From Camelus bactrianus (lineage: Eukaryota > Chordata > Mammalia > Artiodactyla > Camelidae): 64,000 nucleotides of DNA. The notes under the pieces were generated by a model. The model was not told where the DNA came from. It did no database searches and worked only from the letters and a program-made list of their open reading frames with translations. The translations under genes and the position numbers were made by a program. Location of the stretch: NCBI RefSeq assembly GCF_048773025.1, contig NC_133573.1:7932501-7996500 (forward strand), in the 5' to 3' direction. Below are positions 1-13,085 of the stretch, piece after piece. Numbering within the stretch: position 1 is the first letter of the stretch; each line of letters opens with the position of its first letter.

Positions 1-3000
1 ATATTTGACTCCAAAATTTGACTTCTTGGACTCTATCTGAAGTATGTATTTGGAAATGTGAGGTAGGTATCTAAAGGAATGGCCATTTAAAAAATGGAAA
101 ATCACAAGCAACTTAATATTAAAGAAATACAAGGTTGATTGAATTATATTAATTGTAGTAGACACATTCAATTATAAAAATGTGTATTATCTAAGCATAT
201 AGTATATTCTGAGCAATGTTTTGGTGCTGGGTAAACAGCTGTAAATAGCAGACAGAAACTTTGCCTTCAAGAGACTTGCAAATATTAGAGGAATCAAAAC
301 AATAAATATGTAAACAAAAAATCATTTTATAGAGTAATAAATAGTATAAGGAAGATAATGGATAACAAAAGGCTAGATTGATTAACACTGGGGACCACTC
401 CAGTTTGTGTTACCAATGACATCATCTCTGAGAAGATATTTGTGACAAATCTTGAATAACACAACAATAAAATATGTATTCTTGAAGAGTAAGAATTTTG
501 TGGTGATGAAAATACAAATTCATACAATATGAAGGCAGAAAGAAAAGACTTGATAAGGGTGTAAGTAGTCAAATAAGATGTTTTTGGATGAGGGTAAATA
601 ACTTAACCTTGAGGTTTAGACGGAATTTAGAGGAGCGAAGGAATGAGAAGAATTTATTGAATAATTGTGGAACAAGTAAAACACACAGGTGGGAAAATTA
701 AAACCCAGGTTGCAAGAGACTGCATATCATGGAAAGTAAGATGGGTAAGGTAGAAGACCTTAAAAAGTCAAGGAAAAGAGTCTGTAAAAACTATGAGGCA
801 GAATACACTTTTTTAAGAATAGTAATTTTAGAAAAATTTCTGAAATAATATTCACATACATTTAAGGACTGCTAAGGATGTTTGCAGAGAACATGATTTT
901 CTAAAAAAAAAAAAGTCTTCTAATTTGCTAACAGGGAAAATGTTTACTATCTAGTGTTTTATTCAACAGTTCTCTGGATTAAAGTTGTGAGGCACACACT
1001 GGGAAATATACATTAACACAGAGAATAACTAATAGGCAACACATGCATATGATTTTGCTCGGAATTTTGCAGAATGCTGCACATTTCTGTTATGGTACAA
1101 TTTCCATGCAGGAAATGCATGGATTTAAAGGGTACCATTCAATTAATTTTGATAAATGCATATACCTGTGTAAAAATAATGTTCCAAACTGTGAAAAGAA
1201 ATGGGAAATTCAAGCAGGTCTTTTTTTCAGAGAATGTAAAATTTAGTGAGAGAGGTAACAAATATCTATATTTCAATGCAGAGTGTGACACTTTCCATGG
1301 CAGTAATATAGATAAAAGGGATTAATATGGCTTGACCACTTACTATGAACTGGTATTATGCTATGTTTTTTACATATGAATATATTTTTTCTGAGATAAT
1401 CAAAGATAAAACATGGACATTCAAACATAATGATAATGTACTGATAGAAGTTCAACAACAGTGATGGGTAGGGGGCATGCCACAAATAAAGCTGTGGGAG
1501 AAAATGTCATCATCTTAAAGAAAAGATTAGAAAGATAAGATATATGGGGACATCTAACTGAAAAGTCCTCTTGGGCTAGAATGTAAATGTTCTTGCTAAG
1601 TAAAAGCAATGTGAATTCTCTTATAATATTCCCTACCTTTAATAGCATGCACACATCTGAAGGGTAGTTTGGCTTAATAAATGCCACCCACTCCCGTTTT
1701 TCAGAGGATTTGTAGTCTATATTTACAACTTACGGAAAGCAGGCTTAATTATGTAACCAATAGAAGCCCAATGGAAAGCAATGTGAGAAAATTAAAGAAA
1801 GCTATATCTTTTGCAGAACTCAAAAAATATACATTCTTTAACAACATCTTAAAAGTTAACATCAAGATGAATATTTTATGCACTCACTTCTTTAGTCAGA
1901 TTTTAATAACGTGTACATTCATATATAATACATTGATTCAACCAGTATTTATTGAGACATTTATTCCATCCCAATCCTTATTCAAACATCTGAAGATAGA
2001 ATAGTGAACAAGTTATAGCGTCCTTTCCTTCACAGAGCTTAAACATTAGTCAGAGAGATAAATAGCAGGCAATTAAATAAGTACTAAGCAGCAGATAAAA
2101 AGAAATCAGATAAGGCTTCATAGAGAAAATGATACTTAAGCTGAGACATTAAAAAAAACACATAAACTGAATAGTTTTTGATCCAGGTTAATAGGAGGTA
2201 AAGTGCTATTTACAAAGATCATGTGCAAAAGAGATAATGGCAAAATCAGGAAATAGATATAAATTTAGAATGGACTGAATTTAAAAGTTGGAAGAAGAGG
2301 AGAGAAAGAAAGAGTGTATGCTAGAAATGGAAGAAAGGATTGAATCTTGCAAGGATTTTTAAACCATGTTAAAAAGTCAGAACATGGTTTTGATGAGTGA
2401 GAGTCACCGAAGCTCAATGCAGAATGTCTCATTTTCGAAGATAAATCTTTTCCACATCCAAGCCAGGAAACACTTAAAATATTACTGCCATTTCCCATAA
2501 TTTGACTTCACTTATGCCAGTTACTACAACCAGATGGTCAAGTTTCCTACATAGGACTTAACATTTTAGTAAAAATGATTCCAAAGAAAATGGCTATAAG
2601 AAAACAATTAATCTGAAATCTAAAACCTATGTTGTAATATATTTTTCCTATCAAAAGTTCCTACCTTTGATGAGACTGATACAATGAGATGAGGTTGATA
2701 CACTGTGATGTTTACAGGCACCAGCAGAGAAACAAATAGCAAAGAGGTGATTTCTACTCACTGACCAGGGGACAAGGGTGAAAGAGCTGCTAACAGAAAA
2801 AGGTTTGTAAAAAGCATGCTGTTCAGGAATAAAGGTGAAACGGAACGATTACAAAGAGAAGATGGAAAAATTCATTCTAGAGAAAGAGAAAATGTACATG
2901 AATAATCACAGCATTTATTGGTTATGAATAAGAAATCATTTACTGCTAAAAATTAAGATTTTAAGAGATTTTTCTGAGAATTCCAACTGGAGAAGTAATC

Positions 3001-3684
3001 AAAGTCTTTATCAAGGACAGTTTTGGGGTTTAAGTGCAATGAAAAACTACAAGCAAATAAAAAGTTTATATTTTCAATGGATAAAAATTATTCTTGCTGG
3101 AATGGTTTCCGGTTATTTGTCAGGCGTGTAAGGAACTTGAAAGTTACAACTCCATCCTAACAACAGGCAAAAAGATGAACAGACTGAAAGTCAGCAACTC
3201 TTCTTAGATGAGTCAGAGAATTGAGGTCACTGAGCAAACGGTTGCTCCCCAAATTGGAGAAGCAGGGAAATAAATACAATGATAGATACAATGTACTAGA
3301 GTAGAAACTCACAAGCAGAAATCTAAAAACCAGTACTGAGGTAAGAAACTTAAACTGTAATGGGCGAGTGGCTGGAGACTTAGTGTGGACAAGTTTTTAA
3401 CTCTCCAATGGGAATTTTTAACTATAAGTTTCAGTTTCTAATCTTAAGAGGGGGGCCCTAAGCTTTTGAGAGTTTTACTTAAAGGAGTTCTTCCAGGTTC
3501 TCAGAGTCAATATCAAAGAAAACTCCCAACATGGGTCTGAAAGTTCTGGAAGAGGGAGCGAAAAAGTAAGCATTCTGAAATACACCCAGGACATTCTGTT
3601 CTTCTTAACAAGGCCTACTTTTAAGAGAAAGTAATTCTCACTGTATGTGCATATGACCTCTTTCTTTCCTTGTTTTTGGTGCAC
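1..3684. other. AT-rich intergenic DNA with old repeat remnants
   Basis: No gene is supported here. The open frames are short (at most about 100 codons), lack codon structure and are not linked by splice sites. Two stretches (about 190-830 and 1,960-2,470) resemble a diverged mammal-wide interspersed repeat of the type reading 'tgctgggtaaacagctgtaaa' followed by purine-rich text. I could not assign the family; it may be L2-lineage. In human, MPP7 lies upstream of ODAD2, but no MPP7 exon was recognised in this part of the window. Confidence 0.5.
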
Positions 3685-3825
3685 TTATGGAGAAAGAGAA
3701 AGCTCTCTTGTGTCTCTTCTTATAAATCCACTAATCCTGTAGGATCAGGACCCCACCCTTCTGACCTCATTTGACCTTAATTACCTTTTTATAGGCTCTT
3801 TCAACAAATAGAATTACACTAAAAG
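3685..3825 (-). repeat. Fragment of ERVL-MaLR (MLT1/MST-like) LTR
   Basis: The run 'cttataaatccactaatcc' followed by 'ggaccccacccttctgacc' and 'tttgaccttaattacct' matches the remembered complement of MLT1/MST-type MaLR LTRs. It is an old, diverged fossil fragment. The subfamily is not assigned. Confidence 0.45.
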
Positions 3826-3869
3826 TTTGTGTTCTAGTGGGGAAAACAGAAAGAATAACCTTGCCAATA

Positions 3870-4304
3870 TGTTAGGTAGTTTAGACAGAAATGAGCACTG
3901 GGCAGGGGGAGAGGAAGGAGAAAGGAACAATCCAGAACACAAGGAACCTGTGCTGTCAATTAACCAGAGCACAGGGAATCTGAGCTATCAATTAACCAGA
4001 GCGCAGGGAACCTCAGCTGTCAATTAACCAAAGTGCAGGGAATCAATCAGTTAATCAACCTGTTAATCAATCACTCAATCGCAAAACCAGGATATAAAAA
4101 CAGGAGCAAGGAGCGAGCAGCGCCATTCTTCCTCTCTTGGACTGGCCCGCTCCCAATTCTTGGGCGTGTACCATCTTTCACTATTTTTTTTAATTTCACT
4201 AATAAAATTTTGCTTATCATGCTTTTTCCTGTCTCTCGTCAAAAATCTTTCTTTTCAAATGACAAAGAACCGAGGTGACTCTTATTTTCCTCTTCCCGGT
4301 GACA
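3870..4304 (+). mobile_element. Solo LTR of an ERV1-like endogenous retrovirus
   Basis: This is a 435-bp element starting TG and ending CA, flanked on both sides by the 4-bp direct repeat AATA (3,866-3,869 and 4,305-4,308). A 4-bp target duplication is typical of gammaretrovirus-like ERV1 insertions. Inside, in order, are U3 with a 32-bp tandem repeat, a TATA-like motif (gatataaaaac, about 4,090), and an AATAAA polyadenylation signal (about 4,200). That order gives the + orientation. No internal retroviral region adjoins it, so it is a solo LTR left by recombination between the two LTRs of a provirus. The preserved ends and target repeat suggest moderate age. The named subfamily was not recognised. 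Confidence 0.75.
3934..4061 (+). repeat. 32-bp tandem repeat, four copies, in the LTR U3
   Basis: Copies begin at 3,934, 3,966, 3,998 and 4,030, an exact 32-bp period. Each has the form agagcRcagggaayct...tcaattaacc. The fourth copy is more diverged. Tandem U3 repeats are a common layout for retroviral enhancers; enhancer function here is inference. Confidence 0.85.
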
Positions 4305-4319
4305 AATATTTATGATAAA

Positions 4320-5420
4320 TTTTAGATAATAAGCACAATGATAGCAAAACTACAGGGTACAGGGATTAAGAATGTTGAGCGATATGGGGTGTTTTATTCA
4401 AGGGGGCAAAGGAGGTCACTGGGTAGGTGACTGTTGAGTAGCCATCTGATTATAAAATGATGAAAGGGACCATGTGATGCTCTAGGAAAGGGAATTTTTA
4501 GCAGAATAAACAACACATGCAGAAATACTGAAGTGAGAGCATACTTGGTAGGCATCAACGAAAATGGAAAGACAGTGTGGCTGAAGGGGAGGAGTTAATG
4601 TGAGTGAGTGGGAGGATGGTCAGGAGGGAATCTGGATCAAGTATAAGTAGAATCTTACAAGGCAAAATATGCTTGGAGGATTTTATTATGGATTTTATGG
4701 TGCTTATTTTTTTTTTTTTAAAGATTATTATTGTTCCTTTCTGGAGACTCAAATGAATTTGTATATAAGTAATGAGGCCAGGAAAAAAGTGTGAGATCAA
4801 AAGGAAAGTTACTGCAATAGTTCAAGTTAGATGTGATGATGGTTTGGGCCAGGCCAGTTTTAATGTAAAAGAGGAGTCATTGGTTTGAGGATATATTTTG
4901 AAGATATAATTGAAAAGCTTGCTAATAAATTAGATATAAGGGAGAGAGACAGAGAGAGGAAGCAAGAACTCTTAAGTTTGGGGCCTGAGCAACTTGCTGT
5001 TTAATGGTAACATTTATACATGATGTGAAAAACTGGACTATGTACACATTCTGATGGAGAAAGGAAGTTCATTTTGGTAAGTCTGAGATTTCCATTAAAT
5101 ATTCAAGTAGAGAAGTCTGGAGTTTAAGAGAGAGAGCATGATAATGAAGATATACATTTGGAAGTCATCAGAATACACATGGAATTTGAACACTCATACG
5201 ATGAGATTACCTATATTGTAAGTATGCACAGAGAAGAGGGTTTTTTTGGTTGGGAAGATGATTATTAATTAGCAAAGGTGGCTAAGAAGGATTAGTTAAT
5301 GAGGTAAGAGGGAAATAAAAAAAAGAACGTTGTTTTAGAAGACTAGAGAAGAAAAATGTCAAAAAGTAGTGACAGATCAAGTGCTGGGAGGTGAGATAAG
5401 ATAAAAAACTTAAAACTGAC
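4320..5420. repeat. Diverged ancient mammal-wide repeat
   Basis: The text resembles a well-known but here unassigned old repeat, with phrases such as 'gcaatagttcaagttagatg', 'aagtagagaagtctggagt' and 'tggaagtcatcagaatacac'. A poly-T run interrupts it near 4,708. No coding potential was seen. Confidence 0.4.
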
Positions 5421-5793
5421 TCTTGGATTTTGCCCTCGAGACCTTACAATATCTTTAGGGGAAAAACCCTACATTCAGGGCACGTAGAAAAAAAAAATTC
5501 AAAACGCTACCTAAGCAAACATTAAACTGTTTTAAATATACTAAAGTGGAATGAATTAGATTATTTAGAGAAATTGTAACATTAGCATTAGTAATATTAT
5601 TTAACACTAATATATAAGTATTACCTATGTAACATTAATATTTGAAGAGGAGTAGATCTAAAATGGAAAAGAATAAAGACACTTTTCTCAGGATAAAGGG
5701 AACAATTAAGGAGCAAAGAATTAAGGACAGCCATAGGTTCTACCTTTATTTTCTTTCTGTAAGAACCAAAAGAATAAAATTTCACTGCAGGAT

Positions 5794-6337
5794 TTTTTTC
5801 TTATTGATTTATAATCATTTTACAATGTTGTGTCAAATTCCCATGTAGAGCACAATTTTTCAGTCATACATGAACATATATATATTTATTGTCACATTTT
5901 TTTCTCTGTGAGCTACCATAAGATCTTGTGTATATTTCCCTGTGCTATATAGTATAATCTTGTTTATCTATTCTTCAATTTTGAAATCCCATCTATCCCT
6001 TCCCACCCTCTGCCCCTTTGGCAACCAGAAGTTTGTATTCTATGTCTATGAGTCTGTTTCTGTTTTGTATTTATGCTTTGTTTGTTTGTTTTTGTTTTTG
6101 TTTTTTTTAGATTCCACATATGAGCAATCTCATATGGTATTTTTCTTTCTCTTTCTGGCTTACTTCGCTTAGAATGACATTCTCCAGGAGCATCCATGTT
6201 GCTACAAATGGCATTATGTTGTCGGTTTTTATGGCTGAGTAGCATTCCATTGTATAAATATACCACATCTTCTTTATCCAGTCATCCGTTGATGGACATT
6301 TAGGCTGTCTCCATGTCTTAGCTATTGTAAATAGTGC
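5794..6337 (-). mobile_element. Short 5'-truncated young LINE-1 (3' end only)
   Basis: This antisense L1 3' end (3' UTR plus the last codons of ORF2) closely matches the 19-kb L1 in this window. It is bounded by a perfect 13-bp target-site duplication TTCACTGCAGGAT at 5,781-5,793 and 6,338-6,350. The tail is a short T run at the left edge, so the element reads on the minus strand. The perfect duplication and high similarity to the other copy indicate a recent insertion. Confidence 0.9.
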
Positions 6338-6429
6338 TTCACTGCAGGATTATATGTTATGAATTCTCCGTTGATAATTTCTCATCCAAATGCATTTTTC
6401 TACAGTAGCTCTCTGGAAAAAGAGAGATA

Positions 6430-6480
6430 TGGAAGGAAGGAAGGAAGGAAGGACAAAAAGGGAAAAGAAAGAAAGAAAGA
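6430..6480. repeat. (GGAA)n / (GAAA)n simple repeat
   Basis: A purine-only microsatellite of ggaa units is followed by gaaa units. It is short and imperfect. Confidence 0.9.
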
Positions 6481-6789
6481 TCACTTTTCCTAAGGCTAAT
6501 TAGAGAGAAAAAGATATGTCCAGTTAAAAACCCTAAAACCTTTATGAACTGACTAAATTATACTGTAGAAAGCAAGTATGTTGTTTCATAATCACACTCA
6601 AGTATTTATTTGCCACATGCTTCATTTTTTCACTATACAGAATCTAATTCATTCAATTTCATGCATATGCCAACTCATCTCTTACTGTGATATATGTTTG
6701 ATGAGAGTGTAGACCATTGTAGCTCTTTTACTTTCACAAGCTGCCAACAAAATTTATAAGCATGGAGCTGGCATTCAAAATAGATTACA

Positions 6790-9700
6790 GTTTATATTGC
6801 TTCTAGAGGCAGCAAGAGAAAAACAATCATATACAAGGAAATCCCCATAAGGCTACCAGCTAATTTTTCTGCAGTAACTTTGCAGGCCAGAAGGGAGTGG
6901 CATGATATATTCAAAGTGCTTAAAGGGAAAAACCTGCAACCTAGAATATCTACCCATCAAGATTACCATTTAGAATATGAGAGATAAAGAACTTCTCAGA
7001 TTAGCAAATTTGAATAGTTCATCAATATTAAACCTACCCTAAAAGATATATTAAAGGGTCTTCTCTAAGTGGAAAAGAAGTAAGAATCTATAGGAAAAGG
7101 GAAAATCCCCACTACAGAGGCAAAAATATAGTAAGGACTGAGGATCAGTCATTTAAATAAGCCAATGTAGGATAAAAAGAAAAAAATTATAAAAGCAACT
7201 ACAATTACAGTAAACAGTTAAGGGGTAAGCATGAAGATATAAAATATGGCATCAAAGACACAAACTGCAGGGAAGGAGAATAAAAAATGTAGATCTTTTA
7301 GAAGGTGTTTGAATTTTAATGACTACCAGTCTAAAACAAGTGGATATAGTTATAGGTAATCATATGAACCCCATGGTAACCACAAATAAAAAAACCTACA
7401 ATAGACAAGCAAAAACTAAAAAGAAAGGAACACAAGCATACTACTAAAGAAAATCATCAGACCACAAGGGAAGAAACAAAAAGAAAAAGAGATGAACAAA
7501 GAACTACAAAAGCAATGGGAACACAAGTAATAAAAAGGGAGTAAGTACATACCCACCAATAATCACTTTAAATGTCAATGGACTAAATGCTCCAATAAAA
7601 AAACCTAGGGTGGTTGATTGGTTTAAAGAAAAAAACTAAGACCCATTTATATGCTGCTCACAAGAGACTCACTTTATAGTTATACACACATGCAGACTGA
7701 AAGTGAGGGGATGGAAAAAGATTTTTCATGCAAATGGAAACAGGGGCAGCAAAACCTATCAGACAAAATAGACTTTGAAATAAGATGTATAACAAAAGAC
7801 AGAGAAAGGCATTAGATAATAAGTGGATCAATAAAGAAGAGGAAATAACACTCGTTAATTTATATGTACCCAATACAGGAGCACCTTAATATATAAAGCA
7901 AATACTAATAGATGCAAAAGGAGAAATTGATAATAATACAGTAATAGTAGGGGAGATTACAGGCCAATATCTTTGATTAATATAGATGCAAATTCCTCAA
8001 CAAAATATTAGCAAACTGAATCAACAATATATAAAAAGGATCATACACTATGATCAAGTTGGAAGGTTCAATATTTGCAAATCATTTAATGTGGTACACC
8101 GTATTAACAAATGGAAGGATATAAATCACATGATCATCTCAATAGATACATAAAAAGCATTTGACAAAATTCAACATCCATTCATGATAAAAACTCTCAT
8201 CAAAGCAGGTATAGAGAGACCATATCTCAGCCTAATAAAGGTCATTTATGACAAAGCCACAGCTAACATCATACTCAAAAATGAAAAGCTGGAAGCCTTT
8301 CCTCTAAATCCAGGAACAAGACAAGGATGCCCACTCGTGCCACTTCTAAGTAACATAGTATTGAAAGTCCTAGACACAGCAATCTAACACGGAAAAGGAA
8401 AGAAAGGCATACAAATTGGAAGGGAAGAAATAAAACTAACAGTATTTGCAGATGACCTGATACTTTATATACAAAACCCTGAAGTTTCCATCCAAAACCT
8501 ATTAGAACTAATAAATGCTTTCAGTAAAGTTGCAGAATACAAGATTAACATACAGAAATCTGTTGTTCTTCTATTACTAATAATGAACTTTCAGAAAGAG
8601 AAAGTCAAAAACAATCTCTTTTAAAATCACATAAAAAAAAACAAAACTCAACCAAGGGGGTGAAAGACCCATACTCTGAAAACTATAAAACACTGATGAA
8701 GGAAATTGAAGATGGGTTAAAAAAAAGAAAAAGGAAGAGAAAAGATACCCCGTGTTCTTGGATTAGAAGAATGAATACTGTTAAAATGGCCATACTACCC
8801 AAAGCAATGCACAGATTTAATGCCATCCCTATCAAAATACCCATGACATTTTCCACATAACTAGAACAAATAATCCTAAAATTCAGATGGAACCACAAAA
8901 GACCCCAAATTGCCAAAACAATCTTGAGAAAAAGGAACAAAGCTTAAGTTTCCATGCTTCCTGACTTCAGGCTGTACTACAAAGCTACAGTAATGAAAAC
9001 AGTATGAGACTGAGATAAAAACAGACATGTAGATGAATGGAATGGAACAGAGAACCCAGAAATAAACACACACACTTACAGTCAATTAATCTATGACAAA
9101 AGACACAAAAATATACAATGGAGAAAACACCATCTCTTCCATAAGTGGTGCTGAGAAGACTGGACAACTACATGTAAAACAATGAGATTAGAGCATTTCC
9201 TCATACCATATACAACAACAAATTCAAAATGGATTGAAGACTTAAATGTAAGACTTGAAACCATAAAACTCCTAAAAGAGAACACAGGCGGAACACTCTT
9301 TGACATAAATGGAAGCAATATTTTTTTGGCTCTGTCTTCTAAGGCAAAAGAAATAACAATTAAAAAAAAAAATAACTGGGACCTAATTAAACTTAAAACC
9401 TTTTTCATAGCAAAGGAAACCATCAACAAGATAAGAAGACAATCTACAGAATGGGAGAATATATTTTCAAATAATATAACCAATAAGGTGTTACTGTCCA
9501 ACAAATATATAAACAGCTCATACAACAGCATTTATAAAACCCAATAAAAAAATGGACAGAAGACCTGAATATACACTTTTTTCAAAGACATATAGATGGC
9601 TAACAGGCACAGGAAAAGATGCTCAACATCGCTAATTAGTAGAGAAATGCAAATCAAAACCACAATGAGATATCACCTCACACCTGTCAGAATGGCTATC

Positions 9701-10475
9701 ATCAAAAAGACCAAAAGAACAAATGTTGGCAAGGATGCAGAGAAAAGGGAAACCTAATACACTGTGAGAATGTAAATTGGTGCAGCCACTAAGGAAAATA
9801 TTATAGAAGTTCCTCAAAAAAACTAAAAATAGAGCTACCACATGACTCAGCAATTCCACTCCTGAGCATACATCCGAAAAAAGCAAAAACATTAATTTGA
9901 AAAGATACACGCATGCCAATGTTCATAGCAGCACTATTTACAATAGCTAAGACATGGGAGCAACGTAAGTGTCCATTGACAGAAGACTGGATAAAGTAAG
10001 ATATGGTATATATATACAATGGAATATGACTCAGCCATAAAAAAGAATGAAATAATGCAGCAACATGGGTGTGCCTAGAGATTATCATACTAAATGAAGT
10101 ATATCAAACAGAGAAAGACAAATATTGTATGATAGCATTTATATGTGGGATCTTTAAAAAATGATACAAATGAACTTATTTACAAAGTAGACACAGACTC
10201 ACAGACATGAAAAACAAACTTATGGTCACCAAAAGGGAAAACAGGGTTAAATTAGGAGTTTGGGATTAACAGATACACACTATTATATATAAAATAGGTA
10301 AATAATAAGGACCTACTGTATAGCACAGGGACCTATATTTAATAGCATGTAATAACCTATAATGGAAAATAATCTGAAAAAGAATATATAAATAGGTGTA
10401 TAACTGAATCACTTTGCTGTACACCTAAAACTAACACAACATTGTCAATCAACTATACTTTAATTTTTACAAAAA
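6790..10475 (+). mobile_element. Old, long LINE-1 (ORF1/ORF2 interval to 3' end)
   Basis: This is a sense-strand L1 of an old (L1MA/L1M-like) type. It starts in the L1-typical stretch 'tgcaggccagaagggagtgg' and reaches the ORF2 endonuclease start around 7,560 (readable 'TLNVNGLNAPIKKPRV'). It continues through reverse transcriptase (about 8,050-8,500, '[11 protein letters not shown]') to the C-terminal region (about 8,650-10,150), then a 3' UTR ending 'caactatactttaatttt'. ORF2 is broken by many stops, frameshifts and small deletions, so no working protein is possible. Confidence 0.85.
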
Positions 10476-10479
10476 GAGA

Positions 10480-10795
10480 AAAAAAAGACACAAATGAATT
10501 TATTTACAAAACAGAAACAGACTCACAGACATAGAAAACAAACTTATGGTTACCAAGAGGTAAAAAGGGGTGGGAAGGGATAAATCAGGAGTTCGAGATT
10601 TGCAGATACTAATTTCTATATAAAATAGATAAACAACAAGTTTCTTCTGCATAGTACAGGGAACTATATTCTTGTAGTAACCTATAATGAAGAATATGAA
10701 AACAAATATATGCATGTATATGTGTGACTGAAACATTCTGCTGTACACCAGAAATTGACACAACATTGTAAACTGACTATATTTCAATTAAAAAA
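10480..10795 (+). mobile_element. Second L1 3' UTR module in tandem
   Basis: This repeats the 3' UTR of the preceding L1, starting at the same homologous point ('acaaatgaatttatttacaa') and ending with its own A-rich tail. It is clearly diverged from the upstream copy. It is either a separate truncated L1 that landed in the A-tail of the first, or a duplication of the 3' UTR. Confidence 0.75.
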
Positions 10796-10799
10796 AAGA

Positions 10800-11270
10800 G
10801 CATTTCAGCTAAGGCTTCTCTCTCTGAAGGCCACCCTTTCATTCACAACCTAAGCAAGTAACAGCAGAATAAAAAAGATACAAGCAAACTTCTGAATCAT
10901 ACAGAGAAAATTAATTCTTCTTTCTGTGTATGACTGTACACACAACCTAGAGAGAAATATGCCAGGTATTAATTTTGACTTTTATTTCATCATAATAAAG
11001 CCATGGGTAAACACTACTGAGCAATGGGAAGAAAGCAAAATTCTCTTTTAAAAAGCGATAAAAAATTTAAAAAGCGGTGAAAGTAGCAAGTCTGATTCTT
11101 CATCCTTACAAACAAGCCCTGATTTCATCATTCCAGCTGCACATGGGTCGTTTCTTCTTGGATGACATATTATCACCAAATTCAACAGGTCCCAATCTAA
11201 ACAGTGCAATTCTGAGATAATTCTCTTGAATGCTCCCTTAATGCTCTCAATGGCACCAGTTGGATTTAAC
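10800..11270. other. Intergenic DNA, nothing recognised
   Basis: AT-rich single-copy-looking sequence between L1 fragments. No gene, splice-linked frame or named repeat was recognised. Confidence 0.5.
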
Positions 11271-11515
11271 GTATTAAAAAAAGTCTGGTGTAGATACAGT
11301 AGATGCAGAGAACAGAATAGTGGTTACCAAAAGTAAAGGAGTGGGGGCTGAGTGACATGGGCAAAGGGGATCAACTGTGTGGTGACAGATGGAAACTAAA
11401 ATTTTGGTGGTGAGCATATTGTAGGGTAAACAGAAGTAGAAATACAATGTTGTGCAAATGGAACTTATGTTATAAACCAAGTTTGCCTAAGTAAAAATAA
11501 ATTAAAAAAAATTGT
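11271..11515 (+). mobile_element. Old L1M-type 3' end
   Basis: Text such as 'agaatagtggttaccaaaag' and 'caatgttgtgcaaatg', ending in an A-rich tail, fits an old L1 3' UTR on the sense strand. It is strongly diverged, and the subfamily is unassigned. Confidence 0.55.
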
Positions 11516-11879
11516 CCTTCCCCCCAAAAAATTATTCAACTGATTTTTGAGTAAGTTGCAAAAGCAATTTAACTGAGGAGAGATAGCATTTCAACAATTG
11601 GTATTTGAGCAGTTAGACATCCTTAAGAGAAAAAAAAAAGACCTTCACCTAAGTCTTATCCAAAAAACAAACAAACAAAAAGACTTTGATCTAAGTCTCA
11701 TACCTTATACAAAAATGAAACTACAAACACCTTTAGGGGAAAAAAAGGAGATGACTTCGGCATCTATATAGAGTTCTTAAATTTGACACCAAAGCCTTGA
11801 TGTCTAAAAGAAAAAATGGACAAACTCAATTTCATCAAAATTTTAAAAATGTTTGCCCTACATAAGACCCTGTTAAGAT

Positions 11880-12530
11880 TTTTTTTTAAGTTACAGAGTG
11901 GGAGAAGATATTTGCAAGCTACATATACAACAAATGACTACTCTTGAATATATAAGGAATTCTCAAAACTCAACCTATAACATCAAAGGCACAGTCTTTG
12001 AAAGATATATTTCACAAGGTAGACTTCATTAAATTAAAACTTCTGCTAAAGACAGTGTCAAGAGAATGAGAAGACAAACCACAGACTGGAAGAAAATATT
12101 TACAGAAGATACATCTGGTAATGGACCTTTATCCAAAATATGCAAGGAACTTTTAAAACTTAATAAGAAAATGAATGACCTCACTGAAAAATGGGCAAAA
12201 GACCTGGACATCTCACCAAAGATTACAGATGGCAAATAATTATCTGAAAAGATGCTCAACACCGTATATCATTAGGGAGATACAAATTAAAATAACGAGA
12301 TATTTTAGGTAGGTGAATGGATAAACAAACAACACACTAAAAGAAATACACTAAAAAGACAAGAAAACAAAAAATACACTAAAAGAAAGAACAATGAAAT
12401 TAAAATGGTGTACTAGAAAATATTCGTTTAAAACAAAAGAAGGTACTACTGGAGAAATAGAGAAATAAAAAAAGAAGACATAGGAAAGAAAAATAGCAAA
12501 ATGGTAGATGTAAATTCTACCTTAGCCAAC
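11880..12530 (+). mobile_element. Old L1 ORF2 and flanking fragment
   Basis: L1 ORF2 C-terminal text is visible twice ('gagtgggagaagatatttgc' and 'ccacagactggaagaaaata'), so two overlapping L1 pieces or an internal rearrangement are present. The right part (12,300-12,530) resembles older L1/HAL1 text. Many stops interrupt the coding frame. Confidence 0.65.
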
Positions 12531-12539
12531 TAGCGTGTT

Positions 12540-13085
12540 TCAGTTGATTGCCATAGTGATTGGTTTAGTGATGGATACATGACCCAGGTTGATTCAATAT
12601 GAGGTTAGCCTATTCAGTGATGAGGGCATGCCTCCCACTGGACAAGAAAAAGGATAATTTTACTGATGGTGGTCCTCAACTGGTAAGCACGAGTGGACCC
12701 AACCTATGGATGTTGCTGACACAAGGAAATGCGGAACAGATAGGGGAAAAGAAATTGATCCTTGGCTGACACTGTTGAATTAACATGGCTCTCACTTTTG
12801 GGACATAAGGTACTTTGAAAAATATAGCACCCCTTCCTCCAGGTAGACTTGGCTCCATGCCTAGGCATATGGATAGTGAGCTGGATTCAGCACCCACTCA
12901 TCCCCTTGCCCAGGCAACTTTGAGCAGTGCACATTCTACACAACTGTACACTGTATCTCTGAGCCTTGCCTGAAACCTGCTACTTCCTCTGGAGTTTCAA
13001 CATGATCCAATATATTTTCTTTGTTCATTAAGCTAGTTTGAATCTTTTCTATTATTTGCAACCAAAGTAGCATAACTCATGTAGA
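12540..13085 (+). repeat. Probable fossil interspersed repeat, family not assigned
   Basis: The left part reads 'ccatagtgattggtttagtg' and the right part ends 'gcaaccaaagtagcataact'. That pairing of a 'gattggttcag' start and a 'ttgcaaccaaaagagtc' end recalls old mammalian MER/LTR-type repeats. I could not name it. Confidence 0.35.
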
